Below, in pieces: positions 45,763-54,640 of a stretch of 64,000 nt of DNA. The notes under the pieces were generated by a model. The model did not search any database. It had not been told where the DNA came from and worked only from the letters and a program-made list of their open reading frames with translations. Source of the stretch: Bacteroidota bacterium (lineage in GTDB: Bacteria; Bacteroidota; Bacteroidia; UBA7662; CANHCV01); NCBI GenBank assembly GCA_947501265.1, contig CANMVY010000011.1, forward strand, positions 1-64,000. The letters run 5' to 3'. Made by a program: the position numbers and the translations under genes. Within the stretch, counting starts at the first letter, position 1. Each line of letters opens with the position of its first letter.

Positions 45763-46997
45763 ACGAGTTTTTGAATTTATTTGAATACGCTTACGTAGGC
45801 AGAGCCCTGATGGCCTCTTCCATGGTTGGCATCATGTGCGGCGTTTTGGGATGCTTTATCGTACTTCGAAACATGTCGCTCATCGGAGATGCGTTGTCTC
45901 ATGCTATTCTTCCGGGCGTTGTTGTTGGTTTTTTAATAGCAGGAGCCCAAACGTTCGCATTTTTTACAGGATCGGTGGTTGCGGGTATGGTGGCTGCGGT
46001 TTTGATAACGGCTTTACAACGGCACGCAAAGACCAAAAACGATGCTGCAATTGGAATTGTATTTACTTCGATGTTCGCCTTGGGAGTAATGGGAATAAGT
46101 GCTCTTACCCGAAAGGAAGGGGTTCATTTGGATTTGAAGGATTTTTTATTTGGAAACGTTTTGGGCATTGGGCCGCAAGATATTTTATTGACCGGTTTGA
46201 TGTTGTTTTTTGTTATTGCTTCGGTGGCATTGTTTTATAAAAGCTTGTTTATTTCCACGTTTCAGCCCAATTTATCAGCAACCTTGGGAGTTCCTTCGGG
46301 ATTGATTCACTATTTTTTGATGTTATTGCTCAGTTTGGCAGTGGTGTCGTCGTTGCAATCGGTTGGAGTTATTTTGGTGGTGGCAATGTTAATTATTCCG
46401 GCTTCAACAGCGTATTTGCTCACCAATCGATTGCCGTGGATGTTGGTTATTTCTGGTTCAATTGGAGCCGTTTCGGCTTTGTTAGGAATGATCTGGGCAA
46501 TCATTTGGGAAACCACACCTGGACCAGCCATGACCTTAACCGGTAGTGCAATATACCTTACCGCACTTCTTTTTTCTCCCCAAAAAGGAATGATCGTTCG
46601 GTTTTTCAGGAAGAAATCTCGTCAAAAAGATCATCAGTGTGAAGATTTATTGAAAGAAGTTTACAAGGTTCAATTTGGAGAGAAGAACGGGAATGGAAGT
46701 TGGTCGGAACAGCAATTTTATGCGTCTAAAAACTCCTGGAAACGGTTGGAAAAAAAGGGCTGGAAAAGATCTGGCCTTCAACAACTAAGCGAAGAAGGAA
46801 TTCTAAAAGCTGAGTCGCTGATTCGTGCCCACCGATTGTGGGAGAGTTATTTGCACCAATTGGGCGTAACCGAAGAAGAATTGCACCCTATGGCCGAATC
46901 GTTGGAACACCATTTGCATGCCGAATTTTTGAAGGAGCTCGACAAAGATTTGGGTCATCCCGATAAAGATCCTCACGGTTCTAGCATTCCAAGATAA
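45759..46997 (+). CDS. Metal ABC permease fused to DtxR/MntR-like regulator domain
   Basis: A 412-residue fusion. Residues 1-283 are an ABC-3 family permease (about 8 helices; GVLGCFIVLRNMSLIGDALSHAILPGVVVG; SLQSVGVILVVAMLIIPASTAYLL). Residues 290-412 resemble DtxR/MntR repressors: a degenerate winged-helix part (EDLLKEVYKVQ ... SKNSWKRLEKKGW ... LSEEGILKAE), then the metal-binding and dimerisation domain. Alignment with DtxR His79/Glu83/His98/Cys102/Glu105/His106 gives His358, Glu362, His376, Glu380, Glu383, His384. Glu at the Cys102 place is the MntR-type change. The end DPHGSSIP is also typical. Chlamydial YtgCR has this same permease-repressor fusion and is cleaved to free the repressor. 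Ended by a strong terminator. Confidence 0.9.
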   Translation: MNEFLNLFEYAYVGRALMASSMVGIMCGVLGCFIVLRNMSLIGDALSHAILPGVVVGFLIAGAQTFAFFTGSVVAGMVAAVLITALQRHAKTKNDAAIGIVFTSMFALGVMGISALTRKEGVHLDLKDFLFGNVLGIGPQDILLTGLMLFFVIASVALFYKSLFISTFQPNLSATLGVPSGLIHYFLMLLLSLAVVSSLQSVGVILVVAMLIIPASTAYLLTNRLPWMLVISGSIGAVSALLGMIWAIIWETTPGPAMTLTGSAIYLTALLFSPQKGMIVRFFRKKSRQKDHQCEDLLKEVYKVQFGEKNGNGSWSEQQFYASKNSWKRLEKKGWKRSGLQQLSEEGILKAESLIRAHRLWESYLHQLGVTEEELHPMAESLEHHLHAEFLKELDKDLGHPDKDPHGSSIPR

Positions 46998-47034
46998 AAA
47001 GAAAGGAGGCCAATCGGCCTCCTTTCTTTTTGAT
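46994..47034. terminator. Bidirectional terminator between metal importer and OmpA gene
   Basis: AAAGAAAGGAGGCC-AATC-GGCCTCCTTTCTTT, a 14-bp perfect stem with T-runs on both sides, between convergent stops. Confidence 0.93.
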
Positions 47035-47043
47035 CGTCGGGAA

Positions 47044-49593
47044 TTACGGTTTGTACACCTTCAATTCAACGCGTCTGTTTTTGCGTTTGTTTTCCGCAGT
47101 GTTGTTTGGCGCAACGGGAACAGAAGATCCAAAACCTTTGGCAACAATGCGGTTGGTAGGTACCCCTTTGGAAACGAGGTAGTTTTTCACTTCGGTTGCT
47201 CGGCTTAAACTTAATGCTTGGTTTTTAGCAGCTCCACCTTCGTTATCGGTGTGGCCAGAAACTTGAAGGAAGTAAGCCGGTTTTTGAATCATAATCATCG
47301 CCAAAGAATCCAATCCAACTTTTGATTGGATGGAAATGATGGCTTTCCCGGTTTCAAACGTTAGGGTTTCGAATGCTTTCTTCAAGATTTCTTGCTCTTC
47401 GGTCTCCAAATTAGCCGAAATAACATCTTTTTTCACCACCAACGGACATCCATTATTTTCTTTCGTTCCGTACTCATTCGGGCACTTGTCGTCGGGATCG
47501 GCAATGCCATCCAAATCAGAATCTTTGCAACCTTTGAAAGCCGCCAAACCTGCGATGGTTGGGCATTTATCGTCTTTATCGGCAATTCCATCTTTATCGG
47601 TATCGGGGCAACCTTTGGTTTTGGCGGTACCGGCTTCGGTTGGACAGGCATCTTCTGCATCGGCGATTCCATCTTTATCGGTGTCGGGACAGCCCATCAA
47701 AGATTTTAATCCGGCTACGGTTGGGCATTTATCGTCAACATTGGCAATGCTGTCGTTATCGGAATCAGGACATCCGTTTAAGAAAGCTTTTCCTGCGATG
47801 CTTGGGCATTTATCGTCTTTATCGGCAATTCCATCTTTATCGGTATCGGGGCAACCTTTGAATTCTTTGATTCCCGCAACGGTTGGACATTCATCTTCCT
47901 TATCGGCAATTCCATCCTTATCGGAATCGGGGCAACCTTTGAATTCTTTGATTCCAGCTACATCTGGGCACTGATCGTCTTTATCGACAATTTTGTCGCC
48001 GTCTTTATCGGGACAACCTTTGGTTTCCCAAGGTCCTTTTTCACCATCGCATTTATCCATTTTATTGGAAACGCCATCGTTATCCTTGTCTTTCCAAGCT
48101 TTGTGGTAAAGAGGAATGGTTGCTCCGGCGTAAAGATCGATTCCGTTGAAGGTGGTTTTTCCGAAGAATCCTCCGATGTTATCGGAACCGATGAAAATAG
48201 GTCCGAAACGAGCGAAGGCACCAATTTGGAATTTGGTGTAGTCGAATGCGCTCATCATGGGAAGGGCAAATTCCAAGTGGCGGAATTCAACGCGAGGGCT
48301 GATGGCCAACATGGAAGGGGTGCGAACGGCAATCGCATTGGTTTTGCGAAGACTTTGCACCCAGTTACCGGAAACGTAAAAGAAACGATTGATTCTCCAA
48401 TCGAAATTGATGTTGAAGGTGGTTGGCAAACCAACGGAATAGCTGGTTGCGCTATCGGTATGTTGAATGATTTTACCAACGGCTCCGGCAAAACTAGAGG
48501 TAGTCGTTAGCCCCAAAGTATCCAGTTGTCCCCATTTCACGGTATCGGAATTGGCAAGGAGGCGAAGTTGATATTGGCGCACCCATTCAGAACTGCTGTA
48601 GTTGATGGATCCCAAATCGTTCAAGGAAACACCAATTTTATAGAGGTATTTGTTGCGGTCTCGTTTCCACTTCATTTCGTTATCGATGGATTGGTAGAAA
48701 TCAGACCACTTGGGGCGGAATTCATACACCACACCGAAATCGAATCCAAGTCCACCGCCCAATTGGCGTTTCAATGTTTCACCCAAACCCAACGCTAAGG
48801 TTCGGTTAGAACCGCTTGGAGCAAAAATGCCGTAGTATTGTTCTTTTACATATCCGTATGAAATTTCATTCTGAGTAAGAACCAAAGAGTCGGAGTTGTA
48901 GAAGTTGATGTTAACTCCTTTGTTCTGGATGTACATGTTGTAAATTCCAGTGAGCGATTTAACGGTTACTCCACCTTTCAGAAAGTGTTGTTCTTTGTTG
49001 ATAATAACGCCACCGAATGTGAGCGCATTTTCTGCATAACTGTTCACCATGAGCCCAAATTTGGCATCGGCGTGGAATTCGTTATTCAAATCAGGAAAAT
49101 CCAAACTGTATCGGGCCAATCGAACCAAAGACTCGTTCATTCCATTCAATTGGACCGTAGTTTTTACTCGATTCGAGTAGGCTAAACCGAAGTTTTTTCC
49201 CAATCCAACAAAAAAGCTTGGGCCCATGATATCGTTGGATATGTTCACGGTTTTATCTTTTCCATTGAGCACTTCTTTCAAATAGGAATCTTGCCATACT
49301 GGAGCCCCATTGAAAGAATCGGTAATGGCAGTTGGGTCTTTGATTCCCGCTTTAGCAATTTCATAAAAGGAGTATGGGGTTTCGGTAACGAGGTAATTGT
49401 TGGAGAAATTAAATCCGGCATTGAAGAGGTTCAATTGAAACTTCATTCGGTTATCGGCAGCGTTGGCGGGATTGGTACGGATGCTGGAAACTCCTCCAAA
49501 ATTGGAATTGTAATAACCCAATTGATATTGTGCAATAACGGGGCTTGCGAGCGATAAAAGGAGGAAAAATCCGAGGATTTGCAGTTTTTTCAT
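47044..49593 (-). CDS. Outer-membrane protein: DUF5723-like barrel, TSP3 repeats, OmpA domain
   Basis: An 849-residue protein. The signal peptide (FFLLLSLASPVIAQ) leads to a barrel-like N-terminal part (YYNSNFGGVSSIRTNPANAADNRMKFQLNLFNAGFNF), typical of the Bacteroidota DUF5723 group, to about residue 500. Eight calcium-binding thrombospondin type 3 repeats follow (DSDKDGIADKEDECP and variants, each ending GCPD). The last 120 residues are an OmpA peptidoglycan-binding domain (LQVSGHTDNEGGAAKNQALSLSRATEVKNYL, GFGSSVPVAPNNTAENKRKNRRVELKV). It probably links the outer membrane to peptidoglycan; related OmpA proteins of Bacteroidota can act with T9SS or gliding. A TATATTTG element is at 49612-49619, divergent from pdxA. 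Confidence 0.88.
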   Translation of the reverse strand: MKKLQILGFFLLLSLASPVIAQYQLGYYNSNFGGVSSIRTNPANAADNRMKFQLNLFNAGFNFSNNYLVTETPYSFYEIAKAGIKDPTAITDSFNGAPVWQDSYLKEVLNGKDKTVNISNDIMGPSFFVGLGKNFGLAYSNRVKTTVQLNGMNESLVRLARYSLDFPDLNNEFHADAKFGLMVNSYAENALTFGGVIINKEQHFLKGGVTVKSLTGIYNMYIQNKGVNINFYNSDSLVLTQNEISYGYVKEQYYGIFAPSGSNRTLALGLGETLKRQLGGGLGFDFGVVYEFRPKWSDFYQSIDNEMKWKRDRNKYLYKIGVSLNDLGSINYSSSEWVRQYQLRLLANSDTVKWGQLDTLGLTTTSSFAGAVGKIIQHTDSATSYSVGLPTTFNINFDWRINRFFYVSGNWVQSLRKTNAIAVRTPSMLAISPRVEFRHLEFALPMMSAFDYTKFQIGAFARFGPIFIGSDNIGGFFGKTTFNGIDLYAGATIPLYHKAWKDKDNDGVSNKMDKCDGEKGPWETKGCPDKDGDKIVDKDDQCPDVAGIKEFKGCPDSDKDGIADKEDECPTVAGIKEFKGCPDTDKDGIADKDDKCPSIAGKAFLNGCPDSDNDSIANVDDKCPTVAGLKSLMGCPDTDKDGIADAEDACPTEAGTAKTKGCPDTDKDGIADKDDKCPTIAGLAAFKGCKDSDLDGIADPDDKCPNEYGTKENNGCPLVVKKDVISANLETEEQEILKKAFETLTFETGKAIISIQSKVGLDSLAMIMIQKPAYFLQVSGHTDNEGGAAKNQALSLSRATEVKNYLVSKGVPTNRIVAKGFGSSVPVAPNNTAENKRKNRRVELKVYKP

Positions 49594-49674
49594 AGGATAA
49601 CGATTGTTTTACAAATATAAACGTTTAGATGTGAACTTGGCCGAAGGTTGCAAGAAAACCCAAAATTCGCGTTG

Positions 49675-49682
49675 TACCTTTG
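49675..49682 (+). promoter_or_regulatory. -7 element of pdxA
   Basis: TACCTTTG, 16 nt before the ATG at 49699. The nearest upstream TTG is 24 nt away, which is too far for a good -33. It lies inside the TTG-extended ORF of the track and so supports the ATG start. Confidence 0.5.
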
Positions 49683-49698
49683 TGCAAAATCAGCAGGT

Positions 49699-50742
49699 AT
49701 GATGAAGGTTGGAATTTCAATGGGGGATATGAATGGAGTTGGGGTTGAGGTGGTTTTGAAAACGTTCAAAGACCCCCGAATGCTTCAAAGGATGATTCCC
49801 ATTTTGTACGGTTCTTCGAAGGTGGTTTCCTTCCATCGGAAAGCATTGAATATTGAAATCCCGCTTCAGCACATCAGCAGTGTTGATCAAGCTCAACCGA
49901 GGAAGCTCAATGTGTTTTCGGTAACGCAAGACGAGTTCGCCGTAGAGTTTGGGAAAGAAACTATGGAGGCCGGCCGATTGGCGCGTCTTTCTCTTCAAGC
50001 AGCGGCGGCCGATGTTCGAAACGGGCTGATCGATGTTTTGGTTACTGCACCAATCAACAAACACAACATTCAGGGAGAAGGGTTTTCGTTCGCTGGACAT
50101 ACCGAGTATTTGGCTCAAGCTTTCGGAGGTGCCCCGCTCATGTTGCTTTGTTCCGATGTGATGCGCGTTGGAACCGTTACTGGCCATATTGCATTGCAAG
50201 AAGTCGCACAAAAACTCACATCAGAATTAATCCTTGAGAAATTGCGCATCATGCACCACAGTTTAATTCAAGATTTCGGAATTTCTTTGCCCAAAATTGC
50301 AGTTTTGAGCATTGATCCCCACGCTGGCGACCAAGGAGTTATTGGAAAATTGGATCAATCGTTGTTGCAACCTACGCTTCGAAAAGCTATGGATGAAAAG
50401 ATGGTTGCTTTGGGGCCGTATCCGGCTGACGGGTTTTTTGGCTCGGGGCAATTTCGGGATTTCGATGGAATTTTAGCCATGTACCACGACCAAGGGTTAA
50501 CGCCCTTCAAGGCCATGAATTTTCACTCTGGCGTTAATTTTACAGCCGGTTTATCGGCCATTCGCACTTCACCCGACCACGGAGTTGGGTACGATTTGGC
50601 AGGAAAGGGTGTTGCGAGCGAGCAGTCCTTCCGAGAAGCTATTTTTTCGGCCATGAACATTTACCAAAAACGAAAGGAGCAACTTTCTTTGGAAGCCAAT
50701 GCCCTCATTCCTAAGAAAAAAGGAAAACAAGAAGAAGAATAA
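49699..50742 (+). CDS. pdxA: 4-hydroxythreonine-4-phosphate dehydrogenase
   Basis: A 347-residue enzyme of the DXP-dependent pyridoxal phosphate pathway. Marks: KVGISMGDMNGVGVEVVLK at the N-terminus, VLVTAPINKHNIQ near residue 115, FAGHTEYLAQAF, the metal-site ALNPHAGE-like SIDPHAGDQG, PADGFFGSGQFRDFDGILAMYHDQGLTPFK, and RTSPDHGVGYDLAGKG. The track start is a TTG at 49648; the paired ATGs at 49699/49702 preceded by AGCAGG fit the family start. Confidence 0.94.
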   Translation: MMKVGISMGDMNGVGVEVVLKTFKDPRMLQRMIPILYGSSKVVSFHRKALNIEIPLQHISSVDQAQPRKLNVFSVTQDEFAVEFGKETMEAGRLARLSLQAAAADVRNGLIDVLVTAPINKHNIQGEGFSFAGHTEYLAQAFGGAPLMLLCSDVMRVGTVTGHIALQEVAQKLTSELILEKLRIMHHSLIQDFGISLPKIAVLSIDPHAGDQGVIGKLDQSLLQPTLRKAMDEKMVALGPYPADGFFGSGQFRDFDGILAMYHDQGLTPFKAMNFHSGVNFTAGLSAIRTSPDHGVGYDLAGKGVASEQSFREAIFSAMNIYQKRKEQLSLEANALIPKKKGKQEEE

Positions 50743-50751
50743 TTGGGCATC

Positions 50752-50760
50752 TGTGGATAA
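50752..50760 (-). promoter_or_regulatory. Isolated perfect DnaA box
   Basis: TGTGGATAA (TTATCCACA in reverse) lies 10 bp after the pdxA stop, directly upstream of the DUF177-rpmF-lipid operon promoter (50765-50795). It could let DnaA affect that promoter; it may also be chance. Confidence 0.45.
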
Positions 50761-50764
50761 GGTG

Positions 50765-50795
50765 TTGGTGAACTTCGAAAAAAAGTGTACCTTTG
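50765..50795 (+). promoter_or_regulatory. Promoter of the DUF177-rpmF-plsX-fabH-efp-acc operon
   Basis: TTG (50765-50767), 20 nt, TACCTTTG (50788-50795), a good Bacteroidota promoter; the ATG of DUF177 follows 18 nt after. Confidence 0.7.
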
Positions 50796-50813
50796 CAATC
50801 CTCTTTGAAATAA

Positions 50814-51338
50814 ATGGTGGTGGATCAAACGTTCAACATACGGATATCGGGCCAGCGACTGGGAATTCACGAGTTTGATTTCTCTGTTGTTGATTCTTTC
50901 TTTTCGGCATTTGAACGATCTCAAATCCAAGTTGGAAACGTTTCGGTACATGCCGAAATGGATCGCAAAGACCGCGAGTTCGATATTCGACTTTCTCTGG
51001 AAGGATGGGTTGAACAATCTTGCGTTCGTTGTTTGGAATTGGGAAGAATAGCTATTGCTGCGGAAGAACGATTGTTTTTCGAACTCCATCCCATCGATGG
51101 AATGGAAGAAACCGACGATGAAATCATCCGTTTACCAATGGATATTTTGGAATTGGATCTGTCTCAACCCATTTATGAGATGATCGCACTCTGTTTACCC
51201 ATGCGATTCACTTGTGAAACCATCGAACAAACCTGTGATCCAGAAATGGAAAAACTCATTCAAGGAGAAAGCAACGAGAAGATGGATGAGAATGACATCA
51301 TTGATCCTCGTTGGGAAGCACTTAAAAAACTGAAATAA
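50814..51338 (+). CDS. DUF177 (YceD) family protein
   Basis: A 174-residue acidic protein. It carries the YceD/DUF177 pattern with a Cys pair (SCVRCLELGRIAI) near residue 64, and ends with the usual C-terminal DIIDPRWEALKKLK tail. It is nearly always placed just before rpmF, as here (15 bp gap), and in plants the homologue is needed for 23S rRNA accumulation; a role in ribosome assembly is likely. Confidence 0.9.
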   Translation: MVVDQTFNIRISGQRLGIHEFDFSVVDSFFSAFERSQIQVGNVSVHAEMDRKDREFDIRLSLEGWVEQSCVRCLELGRIAIAAEERLFFELHPIDGMEETDDEIIRLPMDILELDLSQPIYEMIALCLPMRFTCETIEQTCDPEMEKLIQGESNEKMDENDIIDPRWEALKKLK

Positions 51339-51353
51339 AGACAATAAAAGACC

Positions 51354-51575
51354 ATGGCACATCCCAAAAGTCGAATTTCCAAACAGCGCCGTAACAAGCG
51401 CCGTACTCACTACAAAGCTACTGCTCCTGCATTAACCATCGATGCAACAACCGGTCAGTATCACCTTCGTCACCACGCTCACCAGCACGACGGTAAAGTT
51501 TACTATCGTGGTCGTGTTTTGATTGACAATGGTGCTTCTTCTTCCGAAGAAACGACCGACGAAACAAACGGTTAA
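51354..51575 (+). CDS. rpmF: 50S ribosomal protein L32
   Basis: A 73-residue ribosomal protein. [21 protein letters not shown] is the classic L32 N-terminus; the zinc-binding Cys found in some L32 proteins are absent, so this is the Cys-free form. It links the ribosome and lipid genes of the operon. Confidence 0.95.
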   Translation: MAHPKSRISKQRRNKRRTHYKATAPALTIDATTGQYHLRHHAHQHDGKVYYRGRVLIDNGASSSEETTDETNG

Positions 51576-51579
51576 TCCA

Positions 51580-52512
51580 TTGAGAATCGGGCTCGATTTG
51601 ATGGGCAGCGATTTAGGTCCACAGCGTGTGCTGGAGGGCCTAAACGTGTTTTTAGGCCTAGGTTTAACTGCTCAAGTAGTGGTTTACGGAAACGTGGAAG
51701 AACACCAAAGTTTGGTTGATTCTTTTTCTTTTCCTGATCACGTCTCCTTCGAGCATTGCACCGAAGCTATTGAAATGGGTGAACACCCTGCTAAGGCCGT
51801 CATGCGAAAAACCGATTCTTCCATTGTTCGTGGATTTGCAGATTTGAAAGCACGAAAAATAGATGCCTTTTCATCAACCGGAAATACTGGAGCGATGATG
51901 ACCGCCGCCATGATGTCGGTTAAAACCATTCCAGGAGTCATTCGCCCAGCAATTGCATCGGCGATTCCCCGCGAAAACGGACAAATTGGCCTTCTAATGG
52001 ATGTTGGGGCCAATGCAGATTGCAAACCCGACTACCTTTTTCAATTTGGAATCATGGGACATTGGTACGCCAAAGCTGTCCTCGGAATTGATTCACCCAA
52101 AGTTGGTTTGATCAACATTGGAGAAGAAGAAGAGAAAGGAAGCTTATTGTGTCAGGCCGCTTATAAAATGATGAAGGAGAATGATTTCTTTCAATTTATT
52201 GGGAACATTGAAGGCCGAGACATGTTTAGTTCAGATGTGGATGTGATGGTGACCGATGGATTCACGGGAAATGTAATGCTGAAGTTAACCGAATCTTTTT
52301 ATCGAATGATTCGCATGCGAAAAATCCAAGACGATTTCTTTAAGCAATTGAATTACGAACTTTACGGCGGAAGCCCCATTCTCGGTGTCAACGGAAATGT
52401 CATCATTGGGCATGGAAGTTCTTCGGCTGTGGCCATTGGAAATATGATAGCACAAGGTTACCATATGGCCCAGCACGGCTTAAGAGAAAAAATTGAAACG
52501 GCGTTTCAGTAA
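51580..52512 (+). CDS. plsX: Phosphate acyltransferase PlsX
   Basis: A 310-residue peripheral membrane enzyme that turns acyl-ACP into acyl-phosphate for phospholipid synthesis. Marks: LRIGLDLMGSDLGP at the start, STGNTGAMMTAAM near residue 100, RPAIASAIPRENG, and MVTDGFTGNVMLKLTES. The track starts it at a TTG inside rpmF (51523). The TTG at 51580, 4 bp after the rpmF stop, places LRIGLDLMGSD at the N-terminus as in relatives, so I use it; an ATG at 51529 is the alternative. Confidence 0.92.
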   Translation: MRIGLDLMGSDLGPQRVLEGLNVFLGLGLTAQVVVYGNVEEHQSLVDSFSFPDHVSFEHCTEAIEMGEHPAKAVMRKTDSSIVRGFADLKARKIDAFSSTGNTGAMMTAAMMSVKTIPGVIRPAIASAIPRENGQIGLLMDVGANADCKPDYLFQFGIMGHWYAKAVLGIDSPKVGLINIGEEEEKGSLLCQAAYKMMKENDFFQFIGNIEGRDMFSSDVDVMVTDGFTGNVMLKLTESFYRMIRMRKIQDDFFKQLNYELYGGSPILGVNGNVIIGHGSSSAVAIGNMIAQGYHMAQHGLREKIETAFQ

Positions 52513-52521
52513 AATTGTAGG

Positions 52522-52551
52522 TTGGGTTTTCCCTTTTTTTTACGAACTTTG
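52522..52551 (+). promoter_or_regulatory. Internal promoter before fabH
   Basis: TTG, 19 nt, GAACTTTG; seven of eight -7 positions match. It lies in the 57-bp gap between plsX and fabH and could give the acetyl-CoA carboxylase genes extra transcription. Confidence 0.5.
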
Positions 52552-52569
52552 CTTATTATTTGAATAACT

Positions 52570-53568
52570 ATGAGTGGAATTAAAGCTGCTATAACAGGAA
52601 TTCATTCTTGGACTCCCGATTACGTATTAACCAATGCAGAGTTAGAAACCATCATGGATACCACCGATGAGTGGATTACTACCCGAACCGGCATTAAAGA
52701 GCGTCGTCTATTGAAAGAACCCGGAAAGGCGACTGCGTATTTGGCGACCAAGGCGGTTGAAGGGCTTTTGGAAAAAACCGGTACAAAACCGGAAGAAGTT
52801 GAATTTCTTATTCTTGCAACGGCTACTCCCGATATGTTGTTTCCTGCAACCGCCAATTTGGTGACTGGAAATTTGGGAATGGTTAATGCCGGAGGATACG
52901 ATATCAGCGCAGCATGCTCAGGATTTTTATTTGCATTAACCACGGCTTCAAAATTAATTGAAGCAGGGATGTACAAAAAAATTATTGTTGTTGGTGCCGA
53001 TAAAATGTCGAGCATCGTTGACCTTTCTGATCGAACAACGGGAATTATTTTTGGAGATGGTGCTGGAGCTGTTCTTTTGGAACCGAGCAAAGATGAAAAT
53101 GGAATCATCGACTGCATCATGAAATCAGATGGCCAAGGCGTAAAGCATTTGCACCAAAAGGCAGGAGGTTCATTGAGACCAGCCACCGCAGAAACAGTCG
53201 CCCGAAATGAACACAAAATTTACCAAGAGGGTCAGGTTGTTTTCAAATTTGCTGTGACTCGAATGGCCGATGTTGCTGCGGAAATCATGGAAAGAAATCA
53301 CCTTACGGCAGATGATATAGCTTTTTTGGCACCACATCAAGCAAACAAACGAATCATTGATGCTACGGCTGCACGCATGGGAATTGGCCCAGAAAAGGTG
53401 ATGCTGAACATTCACAAATATGGAAATACCACGAACGGAACGATTCCTATTGTGATAAATGAATATGAAAACAGACTCAAAAAAGGAGATAACATAATTT
53501 TAGCGGCCTTCGGCGGCGGGTTTACTTGGGGTGCCATTTACCTTAAGTGGGCCTATGATCCAAAATAA
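52570..53568 (+). CDS. fabH: Beta-ketoacyl-ACP synthase III
   Basis: A 332-residue condensing enzyme that starts fatty-acid chains from acyl-CoA and malonyl-ACP. The catalytic triad is visible: Cys in DISAACSGFLFAL (about residue 118), His in FLAPHQANKRII and Asn in KYGNTTNGTIPIV. The substrate (acetyl or branched-chain acyl-CoA) cannot be told; T9SS bacteria often use branched primers, and icmF in this window handles branched acyl-CoA. Confidence 0.95.
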   Translation: MSGIKAAITGIHSWTPDYVLTNAELETIMDTTDEWITTRTGIKERRLLKEPGKATAYLATKAVEGLLEKTGTKPEEVEFLILATATPDMLFPATANLVTGNLGMVNAGGYDISAACSGFLFALTTASKLIEAGMYKKIIVVGADKMSSIVDLSDRTTGIIFGDGAGAVLLEPSKDENGIIDCIMKSDGQGVKHLHQKAGGSLRPATAETVARNEHKIYQEGQVVFKFAVTRMADVAAEIMERNHLTADDIAFLAPHQANKRIIDATAARMGIGPEKVMLNIHKYGNTTNGTIPIVINEYENRLKKGDNIILAAFGGGFTWGAIYLKWAYDPK

Positions 53569-53574
53569 ATAGCT

Positions 53575-54144
53575 ATGGCAACAACGGCAGACATTAAAAA
53601 CGGTCTTTGCATCGTCCACAACAACGACATTTATCAAGTGGTTGAATTCTTGCACGTCAAACCAGGTAAAGGACCTGCTTTCGTGCGAACAAAAATGAAA
53701 AGCGTGCGTACGGGAAGATCTTTAGATCACACGTTTCCTTCTGGCCACACCATTGATGTGGTGCGAATCGAAACACACAACTTTCAGTTTTTGTACAAAG
53801 ATGGCACCACCCACCACTTTATGAATTCTGAAACCTATGAACAGATTTCGGTGGAGGAAGCACAAATCAATGCACCTCAGTATTTGAAAGAAGGGCAAGA
53901 GTGCATCGTGCAAATCAAGGCCGACGATGAGTCCATTCTAACCGTAGAATTGCCTCAGTATGTGGTATTGAAGGTTACGTATTCTGAACCCGGTTTCAAA
54001 GGAAACTCAACATCAGGAAACATTACAAAACCTGCCCAATTGGAAACGGGTGCCGATGTTCGCGTTCCCCTTTTCATTGAAACGGACGAAACCATTAAAA
54101 TTGATACCCGAACAGGGGATTACATTGAACGAGTAAAAGACTAA
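53575..54144 (+). CDS. efp: Elongation factor P
   Basis: A 189-residue three-domain protein that relieves ribosome stalling at polyproline. The modified-loop region is KPGKGPAFVRTKMKS near residues 30-44, with the Lys tip (KPGKGPA). The KOW-like first domain and C-terminal domain (VPLFIETDETIKIDTRTGDYIERV) are complete. It lies 6 bp after fabH. Confidence 0.95.
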   Translation: MATTADIKNGLCIVHNNDIYQVVEFLHVKPGKGPAFVRTKMKSVRTGRSLDHTFPSGHTIDVVRIETHNFQFLYKDGTTHHFMNSETYEQISVEEAQINAPQYLKEGQECIVQIKADDESILTVELPQYVVLKVTYSEPGFKGNSTSGNITKPAQLETGADVRVPLFIETDETIKIDTRTGDYIERVKD

Positions 54145-54155
54145 ACACAACCACT

Positions 54156-54629
54156 ATGGATATTAAAGAAATCCAAGAATTAATCCGCTTCGTCGCCAAA
54201 TCTGGCGTTAATGAAGTTGAATTGGAAAGAGACGGATTTAAATTGAGCATCAAAGCCAACGCACCGGCTCCCGTAGCCCAAGTGGTTGCCGCACCGATGC
54301 CGGTACAGGTTGCCGCTCCAGCTCCCGTTGCTGCAGCCGCACCTGCACCAGATGCTGTTGCCGCAACAGCTGCTTCAAACGAAACCAATTATCTTACCAT
54401 TACCTCTCCGATGATCGGTACCTTTTACCGCACTCCCGGACCCGACAAAGATGCTTTCGTAAACGTTGGCGACCTTGTTGAGCCAGGAAAAGTGGTTTGC
54501 ATCGTTGAGGCCATGAAATTGTTTAACGAAATCGAATCGGAAGTGAAAGGGCGTATCGTAAAAGTATTGGTAGACAATGCATCTCCGGTAGAATACGGCC
54601 AACCCCTATTTTTGGTAGATCCTGCTTAA
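54156..54629 (+). CDS. accB: Biotin carboxyl carrier protein of acetyl-CoA carboxylase
   Basis: A 157-residue carrier. An N-terminal domain ([32 protein letters not shown]) leads into an Ala/Pro-rich linker ([20 protein letters not shown], residues 48-75) and the biotinyl domain, with the attachment Lys in [11 protein letters not shown] (about residue 120). It works with accC just downstream (11-bp gap). Confidence 0.95.
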   Translation: MDIKEIQELIRFVAKSGVNEVELERDGFKLSIKANAPAPVAQVVAAPMPVQVAAPAPVAAAAPAPDAVAATAASNETNYLTITSPMIGTFYRTPGPDKDAFVNVGDLVEPGKVVCIVEAMKLFNEIESEVKGRIVKVLVDNASPVEYGQPLFLVDPA

Positions 54630-54640
54630 TCCATCCGATT

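Noticed and set aside
47450-48110. Tandem DNA repeats
   Set aside because: These are the codons of the thrombospondin type 3 protein repeats in the OmpA-family gene, not a separate DNA element.
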